NCBI RefSeq assembly: GCF_900105675.1
Contig: NZ_LT629786.1
Span: forward strand, 3,596,001 to 3,660,000
Length of the DNA stretch: 64,000 nt
Origin: Pseudomonas synxantha
GTDB taxonomy: Bacteria > Pseudomonadota > Gammaproteobacteria > Pseudomonadales > Pseudomonadaceae
Direction of reading: 5' to 3'
The notes below the pieces were generated by a model. That model searched no databases and was not told where the DNA came from. It saw only the letters and a list, made by a program, of their open reading frames with translations. Of the stretch, positions 33,875 through 42,985 are shown piece after piece (positions within the stretch are counted from its first letter, which is position 1; the number at the start of each line of letters is the position of its first letter). Made by a program: the position numbers and the translations under genes.

Positions 33875-34243
33875 ATGTCTGCCCGTCCGTTTTCGCTGTT
33901 CAAGCTCTGTCTCGCCATTGCTGCAGGCCTGTGGCTGGGGTTTATCGCCATTGCGCTGTCCACTTGGCTGGCCTCTCGCTACCTGTTCCCCCAAAGCCTG
34001 GCACCCGTGGCCCAGGCGGTTGAGCAGTTGGGCAAGCCGGCCGCCGCTGTGCCGGAGCCGCCGAACCGCATGTTCGAGCAATACCAGCAGAACCTGCAAA
34101 AGCAGGAGCAGCAGCAGGCCCTGGACCAGGCCCGGAACAATGCACGCAACCTGTCCAACCCCAAATGCCAGTTCTGGCTGCAACAGGACCAGAACGCCCC
34201 TAATGAAAAGTCTCGGGCCAATGTCCTGCAATTCTGCGATTGA
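33875..34243 (+). CDS. hypothetical single-pass membrane protein
   Basis: This is a 122-residue protein I do not recognise. It has a basic N-terminus, one hydrophobic helix (about residues 9-31, KLCLAIAAGLWLGFIAIALS) and a Pro/Ala hinge. A Gln-rich region predicted to be helical or coiled coil (FEQYQQNLQKQEQQQALDQA) follows, and a C-terminus with two Cys (PKCQFWLQQ, LQFCD) that could form a disulfide if periplasmic. GTPase or enzyme motifs are absent. It is followed within 6 bases by the Gre-like gene, so they probably form an operon, and it is divergent from earP. Confidence 0.75.
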   Translation: MSARPFSLFKLCLAIAAGLWLGFIAIALSTWLASRYLFPQSLAPVAQAVEQLGKPAAAVPEPPNRMFEQYQQNLQKQEQQQALDQARNNARNLSNPKCQFWLQQDQNAPNEKSRANVLQFCD

Positions 34244-34248
34244 AGATC

Positions 34249-34731
34249 ATGAATAAACACGCCGTCCTCCAGCTGATCCTGGAAAAACTCGCCGTCGACC
34301 TCGATATCGCCCGACGTGCCGCGCAGACTGCCTACGAAACCGCGACTCACGAAGAAAACATCGCCGAAAACAAATACGACACCCTGGGGCTGGAGGCGTC
34401 TTACCTGGCGGCCGGGCAGGCCAAGCGGGTCGAGGAAATCAAGCATTCGCTGGCGCTGTGCCAGAACCTGCAGCTACGTGCTTTCGATGATCAGCGAGGT
34501 ATAGAGATTGGCACACTGCTGGGCCTGGAAGACGAGGATGGTCGCCAGCAATGGCTGTTCCTGGCGCCGGACGCCGCAGGCTTGAAAGTCGCTGTGGTCG
34601 GGCAACCGGTGACCGTCATCACCCCGCGCTCGCCCCTGGGTAAAAGCCTGCTGGGCAAGTTTGAAGGGGATGAGGTAGAGATTCTGGTGGCAGGCGCCCG
34701 GCAACTTTTTACGGTTACCGAGGCCCGGTAA
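34249..34731 (+). CDS. GreA/GreB-like transcription factor family protein
   Basis: This is a 160-residue protein. Residues 1-80 form an N-terminal helical hairpin-like region (LEKLAVDLDIARRAAQTAYE, HEENIAENKYDTLGLEASYL). The C-terminal globular domain ends in the Gre signature VITPRSPLGKSLLGKFEGDEVEI. In true GreA/GreB two acidic residues at the coiled-coil tip stimulate RNA cleavage; here the tip holds EENIAENKYD, so activity is uncertain. ATG 34249 starts just after the previous stop; a TTG at 34240 is less likely. It is convergent with cysB (5 bases apart). Confidence 0.72.
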   Translation: MNKHAVLQLILEKLAVDLDIARRAAQTAYETATHEENIAENKYDTLGLEASYLAAGQAKRVEEIKHSLALCQNLQLRAFDDQRGIEIGTLLGLEDEDGRQQWLFLAPDAAGLKVAVVGQPVTVITPRSPLGKSLLGKFEGDEVEILVAGARQLFTVTEAR

Positions 34732-34736
34732 GCCAC

Positions 34737-35720
<984 letters not shown>

Positions 35721-35815
35721 TCAAAGCAAATAGACGCCACGGGTATCAGCGACGGTATATAACTATATTAAAGGTTAGACGGATAAATCTAGAACTTTTT
35801 ATCCTTCTCTACCGA

Positions 35816-36316
35816 TCAACGCTCCTCACTGCGCCGATGTTGCAGCGACGGCACCAGATAGACCGGTACCGGGGACAGCTGCAATACCCGTGCAGCGGTG
35901 CGCCCAAGGGGCACGGTCACCCTGGTTGCCTGGCTGTGACTACCTACGATCAGCAAGTCGACGGAAAGTTTTCGCATCTGGTCGAGAATCACCTCGCAGG
36001 GGTCCCCCTGGATCACCCTGACCGAGCGAATCAATTGCAAGTCCTGCTCGCCCTCCCCCAACTCCTCGCGAAAGCTGTCCAGCACACGTTGTTCAATCGT
36101 CGCCATGACCGTGCTCAACCCCTGGTTCTGCCATTCACTCAGGGCCTTCTCATCAAGGTAGCTCTGTAGCACCGATTCGGCGAACAGCCCGATGGGCTCG
36201 ACCACGTGGATCACGTAGAGGTCGGCCTTGAACGTCCGCGCCAGCGCCAGGGCATGTTGCATTACATACGGTGCATACAGACCCAGGTCCGTGGCGTACA
36301 GCATCGAACGAATCAT
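35816..36316 (-). CDS. universal stress protein (UspA family)
   Basis: This 166-residue single Usp domain begins MIRSMLYATDLGLYAPYVMQ and has the ATP-binding-like motif LLIVGSHSQATRVTVPLGRTAARVL (G-2x-G-9x-G-S/T type) near the C-terminus. Usp proteins are cytosolic and bind ATP or other ligands during starvation or oxygen limitation. AGGAGG precedes the ATG by 5 bases; MLYATDLG at 36304 is an alternative start. It lies upstream of cysB, separated by about 100 bases. Confidence 0.9.
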   Translation of the reverse strand: MIRSMLYATDLGLYAPYVMQHALALARTFKADLYVIHVVEPIGLFAESVLQSYLDEKALSEWQNQGLSTVMATIEQRVLDSFREELGEGEQDLQLIRSVRVIQGDPCEVILDQMRKLSVDLLIVGSHSQATRVTVPLGRTAARVLQLSPVPVYLVPSLQHRRSEER

Positions 36317-36364
36317 AGAACCTCCTGGACTGCCAGGATGGCGGCGATTGAATGAGCTTAGCAG

Positions 36365-37282
36365 CTAGCTCTCGGTCTGGATTTTCAACTCATTACTGAT
36401 GCCATGGGGCACATGCCCGGTGGCGACCACCTCCCTGGCTTTCTCACAATGTCCGGCCTGGTCATCGAAAAATACATCGGCGGCGAAGGCTTCCAGGAAC
36501 GCGGATTTTTCCAGGCCACCGAGGAACAGCGACTCGTCCAGGCGAATATCCCATTCGCGCAACGTACGAATCACCCGTTCATGGGACGGTGCCGAACGGG
36601 CGGTGACCAGCGCCGTGCGGATCGGACAAGCGTCATCGGCAAACTCACGCTGCAACAAGTTAAGCGCTGCCAGGAAGCCCTTGAACGGGCCACCGTGCAA
36701 AGGCTGGCGCGCCGACTCGCGCTCACTGGCCTGAAAAGCGACCAACCCACCGGCCTGATAAACGCGTTCGGACTCGTCGGAAAACAACACCGCATCGCCG
36801 TCGAATGCGATGCGCAGTTCTTCACTCGATGCCCGACGTGCACCGCCCGACAGAATCGTTGCCGCCGCGAAGCCGGCGTCGAGGGCGCTGCGCACATCTT
36901 CAGCATGGGTCGAAAGAAACAGATGACAACCAAAGGCGGCCAGGTACGGATAGGGACTACGCCCTCCTACGAAGGCGGCGCGGGAAATATCCAGGTCGTA
37001 ATGCTGGATCGAGTTGAACACCCGCAGACCGGTATCGGCACTGTTGCGCGACACCAGCACCACCTCGACCCGGGCACGCCCCAGGCTGGCATTAAGGCTC
37101 AGCAGTTTCTTGACCAAGGGGAAGGCGTCACCCGGCTCAAGGGTTTCTTCCTCGTGCTCGATCTGGTACTTGCGATAAGCCTCCACCCCTTCGGCCAGGT
37201 ACACCTTGTGGCTGTCGCTCAGGTCGAACAGCGCCCGCGAAGAAATCGCCAGCACCAGCTTGTCACCCAATCCCTTTGCCAT
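36365..37282 (-). CDS. cytosolic 5'-nucleotidase, cN-I family
   Basis: This 305-residue protein of the 5-nucleotidase family (PF06189) resembles vertebrate AMP-specific cN-I. Motifs are LVLAISSRALFDLSDSH (HAD-like nucleophile loop with DLS), VVLVSRNSADTGLRVFNSI, FVGGRSPYPYLAAF, IAFDGDAVLFSDESERVYQ (catalytic aspartates) and DVFFDDQAGHC. It probably dephosphorylates AMP or IMP in the cytosol. GGGGAG lies just before ATG. It follows the ketopantoate-reductase-like gene on the same strand with a 13-base gap, so co-transcription is likely. Confidence 0.88.
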   Translation of the reverse strand: MAKGLGDKLVLAISSRALFDLSDSHKVYLAEGVEAYRKYQIEHEEETLEPGDAFPLVKKLLSLNASLGRARVEVVLVSRNSADTGLRVFNSIQHYDLDISRAAFVGGRSPYPYLAAFGCHLFLSTHAEDVRSALDAGFAAATILSGGARRASSEELRIAFDGDAVLFSDESERVYQAGGLVAFQASERESARQPLHGGPFKGFLAALNLLQREFADDACPIRTALVTARSAPSHERVIRTLREWDIRLDESLFLGGLEKSAFLEAFAADVFFDDQAGHCEKAREVVATGHVPHGISNELKIQTES

Positions 37283-37295
37283 GGTGTCTCCCCAA

Positions 37296-38258
37296 TCAGC
37301 GGTTGTGCCGATCCATAAAACTCAAGGCCTGGTACAGCGCCTGCATACGCGGCAGTTCGCAACCGGCCGCCCTGGCAGCGGCCAAGGGGCGAGCATAGAT
37401 AGCCGCCAACTCCAACGGGCGCTTGTGCATATAGTCGTGGTACATGCTGGGCAGATAATCGTCCATGGTCTCGGTCATGGCGAACATCTGCCCCGCGTAG
37501 CTAGCGGGAATCTCATGGCCGCAGGCACGGGCGCCCTGCACCACTTCGGCCATCAGCGCCTGGATCAATTCACGGCTGGACTCGTCAGCCATCATGGCCG
37601 TGGTGCCCGTGCCCAGCAAGACCGAGAGGCCGTTATACGGCACGTTCCACACCAGTTTATGCCAGCGCGCCTGATGCACATTGGCCATGGCCTGCGACTC
37701 GATCCCGGCGTGGTGGAACAGCCCGGCACCGGCTTCGACAATTGCCTTTTGCTGCGCCTCATCATTGGCGGCCATACCGCTGTGATAACCCAGGTTGACC
37801 CGGCCCAGCGCCTGATGCTCGACCACTCCGGGTGCAGAGCGGTGTACACCGATGTAGCACAGGCCGCCCAGCAAGTGCAGCGACAAAGGCAGGTGCTCAC
37901 GCAGGCTGTCCTCCACATCGAGGCCGTTTTGCAGCAGCACCACCTTGGCATCCGGTGCCGCGACCTGGACGATGGTCGGGGCCAAGTCAACGTTGCCGGT
38001 GGATTTGGTACCGACCAACAACCAGTCGCACGGTGGCATGTCGGCGGCGCGGGCATAGGCTTGTACCGGGTGCAGATGCAGGTGGCCGTGTACCGTGCTG
38101 TTGAGGTGCAGGCCATGTTCACTGACCGCTGCATATTCGCTGCGCAACAGGAAATGCACATCGAACCCGGCGCGCGCCAGCATCAATCCGTAGTAACCAC
38201 CAATGGCACCGGTGCCGATGATGCCAATACGTGGCGACGGGGATGCAACTGCTGTCAT
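37296..38258 (-). CDS. 2-dehydropantoate 2-reductase family oxidoreductase
   Basis: This is a 320-residue NADP-dependent oxidoreductase of the ApbA/PanE family. The Rossmann motif is IGIIGTGAIGGYYGLMLARAG, the catalytic Lys region LLVGTKSTGNVDLAP, and the C-terminal helical domain carries HKLVWNVPYNGLSVL. Ketopantoate reduction (pantothenate synthesis) is the family reaction, but pseudomonads often have several paralogues. ATG 38258 has AGAGGA about 7 bases upstream. It overlaps the thioredoxin-like gene by four bases and is followed by the 5'-nucleotidase, giving a three-gene unit. Confidence 0.85.
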   Translation of the reverse strand: MTAVASPSPRIGIIGTGAIGGYYGLMLARAGFDVHFLLRSEYAAVSEHGLHLNSTVHGHLHLHPVQAYARAADMPPCDWLLVGTKSTGNVDLAPTIVQVAAPDAKVVLLQNGLDVEDSLREHLPLSLHLLGGLCYIGVHRSAPGVVEHQALGRVNLGYHSGMAANDEAQQKAIVEAGAGLFHHAGIESQAMANVHQARWHKLVWNVPYNGLSVLLGTGTTAMMADESSRELIQALMAEVVQGARACGHEIPASYAGQMFAMTETMDDYLPSMYHDYMHKRPLELAAIYARPLAAARAAGCELPRMQALYQALSFMDRHNR

Positions 38259-38575
38259 GGCAAATCCTCTGGTAGGCGGGTAAGCGCTTGGGTTACGCAT
38301 TCGACGAGGTCGGATGCCGTAAGACGTGTCTGTAATTGCCCAAGGAATTGACCCTCGCACACCAGGAACAACGCCGGCAAATGAAAGATCTGGTAGCGTT
38401 CGACCGCACCGCCGTTGTGCCCGGCATCGACCCAGCACACACGGTCCACCGGCAGGCGCCAGCCCGGCAACTGCTGGCGTGCCCAGCGGCAACTGGAACA
38501 ACCAACACTGGTGAACACTAACAGCGAAATACCTGGCAATCCCAGCAATTGCTGGTCAATATCCAGGTCGGTCAA
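38255..38575 (-). CDS. thioredoxin-fold protein
   Basis: This is a short thioredoxin-like protein of about 106 residues. The CxxC motif is SVGCSSCRWARQQLPG, and the cis-Pro region is IFHLPALFLVCEG. It is probably cytosolic with no signal peptide; the substrate is unknown. The frame is open to an ATG at 38641, but that codon overlaps the divergent ATG of the PilZ-like gene by two bases. TTG 38575 has AAGGA at 7 bases, giving MTDLDIDQQLLG, and is the more sensible start. It overlaps the oxidoreductase gene by four bases (translational coupling). Confidence 0.78.
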   Translation of the reverse strand: MTDLDIDQQLLGLPGISLLVFTSVGCSSCRWARQQLPGWRLPVDRVCWVDAGHNGGAVERYQIFHLPALFLVCEGQFLGQLQTRLTASDLVECVTQALTRLPEDLP

Positions 38576-38639
38576 TTCCAGTTCCTTCACTATACTGCTG
38601 CCACTGCCGTCAATTGGACGGCGCTCGGAGTCCGTGTAC

Positions 38640-39074
38640 ATGGGTCGTTTTTTACCTCACCCTGATGATGTCGCTGTCGAGTTGATCCAACGTCCCTCTC
38701 CTGCCCTGCCCCGCCAACGCCTGCACACTATCGGCCGCGGCGGCGTCGCCTGCAATTGGCCGCGGGCCTGGCGCCCGGGCACGGCAGTTGACCTGCATAT
38801 CCCCTCCCTGGGGCCCAGCGCCCGTTATCCAGGCTACGTGGCCTGGTGCCGCAAAGTCGAAGACGGTTATCGCATCGGCATTTGCTTTGCCGATGAACAC
38901 GCCTTATTCGGCGCGCGAATGGGTGAGCAAGTGTGCCAGATCGAACGTCATTGCCGCCTGCACGAAGACGCCGAACCCACGCCACAGCAACTTGAAGCCA
39001 TGGCCCGCGATTGGGTGTCGCGCCACGCCAGCGAGTTCTCCCATGAGACGGTTATGCAGCCAGCACTGGATTAA
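38640..39074 (+). CDS. PilZ-like domain protein
   Basis: This 144-residue protein's first 100 residues read as a PilZ-type beta barrel: PRQRLHTIGRGGVACNWP, then PGTAVDLHIPSLGP and YPGYVAWCRKVEDGYRIGICFAD. The strict c-di-GMP signature (RxxxR and D/NxSxxG) is degenerate (TIGRGG in place of DxSxxG), so ligand binding is uncertain. The C-terminus is charged and helical. GGAG lies 9 bases before the ATG. It is divergent from the thioredoxin-like operon and upstream of the class I DAHP synthase by 130 bases. Confidence 0.65.
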   Translation: MGRFLPHPDDVAVELIQRPSPALPRQRLHTIGRGGVACNWPRAWRPGTAVDLHIPSLGPSARYPGYVAWCRKVEDGYRIGICFADEHALFGARMGEQVCQIERHCRLHEDAEPTPQQLEAMARDWVSRHASEFSHETVMQPALD

Positions 39075-39204
39075 ACCGGGTTTTGCCCATTGTCGCGGGC
39101 CCGTGTAACGCGCTAAGGTTCCTCCCCCCTGCATTCAAATCATGCTGTGCCCGCCGCACGGGGATGGCTGGCGGCCGGCACCCGTGACCCTGGCGAGTAA
39201 CACG

Positions 39205-40281
39205 ATGGCTGATTTACCGATCAATGACCTTAACGTCGAATCCAATGAGACCCTGATCACACCTGATCAGCTCAAGCGCGAAATCCCCCTGAGCGACGCT
39301 GCCCTGCAGACCGTCACCAAGGGCCGCGAGGTCATCCGTGACATTCTCGACGGCACCGACCACCGCCTTTTCGTCGTGATCGGGCCCTGCTCGATCCACG
39401 ACCTCAAGGCCGCCCACGAATACGCCGAGCGCCTCAAGGTGCTGGCGGCGGAAGTGTCCGACACCCTATACCTGGTGATGCGCGTTTACTTCGAAAAGCC
39501 GCGTACCACCGTCGGCTGGAAAGGCTTGATCAACGACCCCTACCTGGACGACTCGTTCAAGATCCAGGACGGTTTGCATATCGGTCGTAAATTGCTGCTG
39601 GACCTGGCCGAAATGGGCCTGCCCACTGCCACCGAAGCCCTCGACCCGATCTCCCCGCAGTACCTGCAGGACCTGATCAGCTGGTCGGCCATCGGCGCAC
39701 GCACCACCGAATCCCAGACCCACCGCGAAATGGCGTCCGGGCTGTCCTCGGCCGTAGGCTTCAAGAACGGCACCGATGGCGGCCTGACCGTGGCGATCAA
39801 TGCCCTGCAATCGGTCTCCAGCCCTCACCGCTTCCTGGGTATCAACCAGGAAGGTGGCGTCTCCATCGTCACCACCAAAGGTAATGCCTATGGTCATGTG
39901 GTGTTACGTGGCGGCAATGGCAAGCCCAACTATGATTCGGTCAGCGTCGCCCTGTGCGAGCAGGCGTTGAACAAGGCCAGGATCAAGCCGAACATCATGG
40001 TCGACTGCAGCCACGCCAACTCCAACAAAGATCCGGCGTTGCAGCCGCTGGTGATGGAAAACGTCGCCAACCAGATCCTCGAAGGCAACCAGTCGATCAT
40101 CGGCTTGATGGTCGAGAGCCATTTGAACTGGGGTTGTCAGGCAATTCCAAAGGATCTGGCCGACTTGCAATACGGCGTGTCGATCACCGATGCCTGCATC
40201 GACTGGGCTGCAACAGAAACCACCCTGCGCAGCATGCACGCCAAACTCAAGGACGTACTGCCCAAGCGCAAACGCAGCTGA
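39205..40281 (+). CDS. class I 3-deoxy-7-phosphoheptulonate (DAHP) synthase
   Basis: This is a 358-residue type I-alpha DAHP synthase, of the AroF/AroG/AroH group. Key blocks are LFVVIGPCSIHD (metal Cys), MRVYFEKPRTTVGWKGLINDP, IGARTTESQTHREMASGLS, VGFKNGTDGG, GHVVLRGG and VDCSHANS (metal His). It is normally feedback-inhibited by an aromatic amino acid; which one cannot be told here. ATG 39205 starts at MADLPINDLN by family length. It shares a terminator with the GNAT gene. It is unrelated in sequence to the class II enzyme at 25030. Confidence 0.95.
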   Translation: MADLPINDLNVESNETLITPDQLKREIPLSDAALQTVTKGREVIRDILDGTDHRLFVVIGPCSIHDLKAAHEYAERLKVLAAEVSDTLYLVMRVYFEKPRTTVGWKGLINDPYLDDSFKIQDGLHIGRKLLLDLAEMGLPTATEALDPISPQYLQDLISWSAIGARTTESQTHREMASGLSSAVGFKNGTDGGLTVAINALQSVSSPHRFLGINQEGGVSIVTTKGNAYGHVVLRGGNGKPNYDSVSVALCEQALNKARIKPNIMVDCSHANSNKDPALQPLVMENVANQILEGNQSIIGLMVESHLNWGCQAIPKDLADLQYGVSITDACIDWAATETTLRSMHAKLKDVLPKRKRS

Positions 40282-40315
40282 ACCACGCACTTTTCCTGAA
40301 TCAGGCATACACAAA

Positions 40316-40343
40316 AACGCCGGGCTAAGCCCGGCGTTTTTTT
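40316..40343. terminator. bidirectional intrinsic terminator (DAHP synthase / GNAT)
   Basis: AACGCCGGGC and GCCCGGCGTT pair around two bases, preceded by five A and followed by seven T. It ends the DAHP synthase gene and the convergent GNAT gene. Confidence 0.93.
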
Positions 40344-40356
40344 GGCAACGGATCAG

Positions 40357-40638
40357 CTACAGCTTCGCGGCATGGCGCTGGTGACGCTCCATATACCGTT
40401 CGACATAGGAGCACGACGGGATCACCGTGTAGCCGGCCTCTTCGGCAAACCTCAGGGCTTCCTCGGTCAACGCCGCCGCAATGCCTCGCCCTCGCAGCGC
40501 GTTGGGCACGAAGGTGCGATAGATATCCAGGGTCTGCTTCCCGAGGTCCATATAGGTCAGATAGGCACGATGACCGTCCACATTGGTCTCGAACTGATGA
40601 CCAGCCTGGTCATGGTGGATGGACAACGCCTCGCTCAT
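40357..40638 (-). CDS. YjdJ-type GNAT N-acetyltransferase
   Basis: This is a 93-residue minimal GNAT of the Gcn5-related family PF14542. The acetyl-CoA loop is RGRGIAAALTEEALRFAEE, followed by the short C-terminal strand VIPSCSYVERYMERH with the family Cys. These small proteins use the conserved Cys and His in an unusual acetyl-transfer mechanism; the substrate is unknown. ATG 40638 has GAGGAG 5 bases upstream; 22 upstream codons in frame are not needed. Confidence 0.9.
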   Translation of the reverse strand: MSEALSIHHDQAGHQFETNVDGHRAYLTYMDLGKQTLDIYRTFVPNALRGRGIAAALTEEALRFAEEAGYTVIPSCSYVERYMERHQRHAAKL

Positions 40639-41250
40639 CACTACTCCTCGCGGGTCTAAGATTGCGACCCCTACCTTACCGATGTTTTTCCGGCGAAGGA
40701 ACATCTACGCCACCCCGTGCCGGTTTCGACAACGAGAAAACCGTGAGCGCTCACAACCAGCACGTAGGGAATAGTAGGCACCAAACCCGCAATTGCTCAA
40801 GGCGCACTCATCATTCCCTGCCCTGGATGGTTATAGAAAGGGCCTCGATCAACCGGTGATCGATAGCCTGAACATTGCCGGCAGTTGAACCTTGAGACGA
40901 ACTGCCGCTCTTAAAGTCACCTCTAGATGGGTAAAAGATGCCAGCCGCAGTAAAGCCACACAGAACGGAAGTGCCCGCTTCGTTATATAAAATTTCATCT
41001 ATTTACAAGGCTTCACACATGCGGGCCGGCCCTTTCAGCCTGGATTCAGTGCCTGTCGAGAAGGAAAAAATTGGACAGTTTTTATACAGACCTCCAAAAG
41101 ATTAGCCAAAATAGATTCAGCGCAGGAATTTTTTTTGCTTCTTGCGCTACGTCAGTTTACTTACTACAAGTAATGGGTAGTATGTACGCCGGCTATTATC
41201 TCACCCTGAGACAGTAGCCATCTAATTGAAAGTCCTTGAAGGGGAACACG
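40639..41250 (+). promoter_or_regulatory. 612-base non-coding region upstream of oprI
   Basis: No convincing gene is visible on either strand. The last 150 bases are AT-rich. A plausible oprI promoter is TTTACT (41156) with TAGTAT (41178-41183), spacing 16. Other structures are the palindrome GTGAGCGCTCAC (about 40743) and an inverted pair CGGCAGTT / AACTGCCG near 40880-40910. A small RNA cannot be excluded. Confidence 0.4.
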
Positions 41251-41502
41251 ATGAACAACGTTCTGAAATTCTCTGCTCTGGCTCTGGCCGCAGTTCTGGC
41301 TACCGGTTGCAGCAGCGTCTCCAAAGAAACCGAAGCTCGTCTGACTGCAACGGAAGACGCAGCAGCTCGCTCTCAGGCTCGTGCAGACGAAGCCTACCGT
41401 AAAGCTGATGAAGCTCTGGCTGCTGCCCAAAAAGCACAACAGACTGCTGACGAAGCTAACGAGCGCGCCCTGCGCATGCTTGAAAAAGCAAGCCGCAAGT
41501 AA
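41251..41502 (+). CDS. oprI: major outer membrane lipoprotein OprI
   Basis: This is an 83-residue Lpp-type lipoprotein. The signal peptide ends in a lipobox ATGC (residues 17-20) with acylated Cys20. The mature part is one long coiled-coil helix with heptad Ala/Arg ([20 protein letters not shown]) and a C-terminal ...KASRK, where the terminal Lys can be linked to peptidoglycan. ATG 41251 has AAGGGG 6 bases upstream; an in-frame ATG 5 codons earlier is disfavoured. It has its own terminator, as expected of one of the most abundant mRNAs. An L,D-transpeptidase gene lies immediately downstream in convergent orientation. Confidence 0.97.
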   Translation: MNNVLKFSALALAAVLATGCSSVSKETEARLTATEDAAARSQARADEAYRKADEALAAAQKAQQTADEANERALRMLEKASRK

Positions 41503-41523
41503 TAATCCTTCGGGATTGTTATC

Positions 41524-41553
41524 AAGCCGATCCATGTTTGGATCGGCTTTTTT
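41524..41553. terminator. oprI intrinsic terminator
   Basis: AAGCCGATCC and GGATCGGCTT pair around ATGTTT, followed by a T-rich run. It ends oprI and may also serve the convergent L,D-transpeptidase gene. Confidence 0.93.
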
Positions 41554-41585
41554 ATTGCCTCGAAATGTGGGATGTTCGCTCAGGC

Positions 41586-42554
41586 TTATTGTTGAAGGTC
41601 AACCGGAGCGCTGGCGGCTACCGATGCTGCGCCGGGTACGCCGATTTCAGTCGGCAAACCATCCTCCGCCGCAACCACGTCACGCACCTGGTCCCAGTTC
41701 ACCCGCAGGTTATTGGCCAGGTCCTCACGCTTGAGCAAGGCGTTGATGACTGCCGTGTGCTTGTCGACCACGGAAGGGGTGCCGTCATCGTTCAACGGTG
41801 TATGGGCCTCAAGGTAGACCTTGCCGCCACTGCTGCCGAACTTGTAGGCATCGTTGATGATGCGCACCGACGTGCCCACCGGCACCATGCCGGCCATCTC
41901 CAATACATTGTTATTGAACATGCGGAAGCAACCGTGACTGGTGCGCGTGCCGATGCCAAACTTCATGTTGGAGCCGTGGATCAGATAACCCGGCGTGCCG
42001 AGGGTGAACTTGAACGGCCCCAGCGGGTTATCCGGGCCGGCAGGCACCACGTTGGGCAACGGGTCACCATTGGCCGCGTGCTCGGCCTTGATCGAGGCCG
42101 GTGGCGTCCAGGTCGGGTTTGGCGTCTTGGCGATGATACTGGTATGGGCGATCGGCGAGCCCCAGCCTTCCCGGCCAATGCCCAGCGGGAAGGTGTAGAC
42201 GACGTCCTGGCCCTTTGGGTAGTAGTAGAGTCGGTATTCCGCCAGGTTGATCACGATGCCTTCCCGTGGCCCGGGCGGCAGGATAAAGCGTGTCGGCAGC
42301 ACAATCTCGGTCCCCGCGCCCGGCAACCAGGCATCGACGCCCGGGTTGGCCGCGACCATTTCCGAATAGCCCAGGTCATAGGTGGTGCCCAGGTCGGCGA
42401 AGGTGTCTTCGTACTTGGCCTTGATCACCTGGACCTGGCCGACAATGTCCTCGCCTGGAGGCGGCAAAGGCAACTGCAAGGCTGCCGCCGAACCGGCCGC
42501 ACAGAGCGCAGCGAGAGACAGGCAGCAGGTGACGACGGAAAGGCGCGACAACAT
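41586..42554 (-). CDS. L,D-transpeptidase (YkuD domain) with LysM-like module
   Basis: This is a 322-residue periplasmic enzyme. It has a signal peptide (about 1-25), a LysM-like module (YEDTFADLGTTYDLGYSEMVAANPGVD...EIVLPT) and a YkuD domain (about 97-240) with the catalytic motif IHGSNMKFGIGTRTSHGCFRM, whose Cys is the nucleophile. It forms meso-DAP crosslinks or attaches Lpp-type lipoproteins to peptidoglycan. Its position next to oprI fits the latter role. ATG 42554 has AAGGA 8 bases upstream. The order oprI-ldt matches PAO1 PA2853-PA2854. Confidence 0.92.
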   Translation of the reverse strand: MLSRLSVVTCCLSLAALCAAGSAAALQLPLPPPGEDIVGQVQVIKAKYEDTFADLGTTYDLGYSEMVAANPGVDAWLPGAGTEIVLPTRFILPPGPREGIVINLAEYRLYYYPKGQDVVYTFPLGIGREGWGSPIAHTSIIAKTPNPTWTPPASIKAEHAANGDPLPNVVPAGPDNPLGPFKFTLGTPGYLIHGSNMKFGIGTRTSHGCFRMFNNNVLEMAGMVPVGTSVRIINDAYKFGSSGGKVYLEAHTPLNDDGTPSVVDKHTAVINALLKREDLANNLRVNWDQVRDVVAAEDGLPTEIGVPGAASVAASAPVDLQQ

Positions 42555-42633
42555 CCGAAAAATCCTTCGCAAGACGACGGGTAGGTAAAAAATGATTGTA
42601 TACGGCTTCGCGGCAGCAAGCTTCAAGCTGTTT

Positions 42634-42927
42634 TTATAGCTCGAAACGCAGCTCCGGCCAGATCGGCGGCGTACCACGCTTTTGCGATTCGAGGATCGCC
42701 CGGCACAAGGGGCACAGGCGTTGGTCCTGGAAAATCGAGCGATTCACCGAGGACCAGCGTGGTTGCGCCGGCAGTAAAGTGCCGCAAAGCGTGCGATCGA
42801 TCGAACCGCCCAACTCCAATTGACGCGCCACCAGATGCACCCGCACTTCCTGGCAGGCGAACAGATCCAGCTGCTCGTCCGGCTCGATCAGTTGGTAGTT
42901 AAACAGGGACCAGGCAGGGCGCGACAT
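42634..42927 (-). CDS. hypothetical protein with CxxC motif
   Basis: This is a 97-residue protein of unknown function. Two cysteine pairs or singles are visible (LFACQE, RTLCGT, RLCPLCRAI); the CPLC together with other Cys could bind zinc or a redox centre. It has no signal peptide or TM helix. It lies between the L,D-transpeptidase and tesA on the same strand, as in P. aeruginosa, where a similar small gene sits before tesA. Confidence 0.72.
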   Translation of the reverse strand: MSRPAWSLFNYQLIEPDEQLDLFACQEVRVHLVARQLELGGSIDRTLCGTLLPAQPRWSSVNRSIFQDQRLCPLCRAILESQKRGTPPIWPELRFEL

Positions 42928-42985
42928 CGAGGGCTCCAGATCAGGGGGGCGCCACCTTAGCCGAAAGCCTGCCGGTAGAAAAGCG

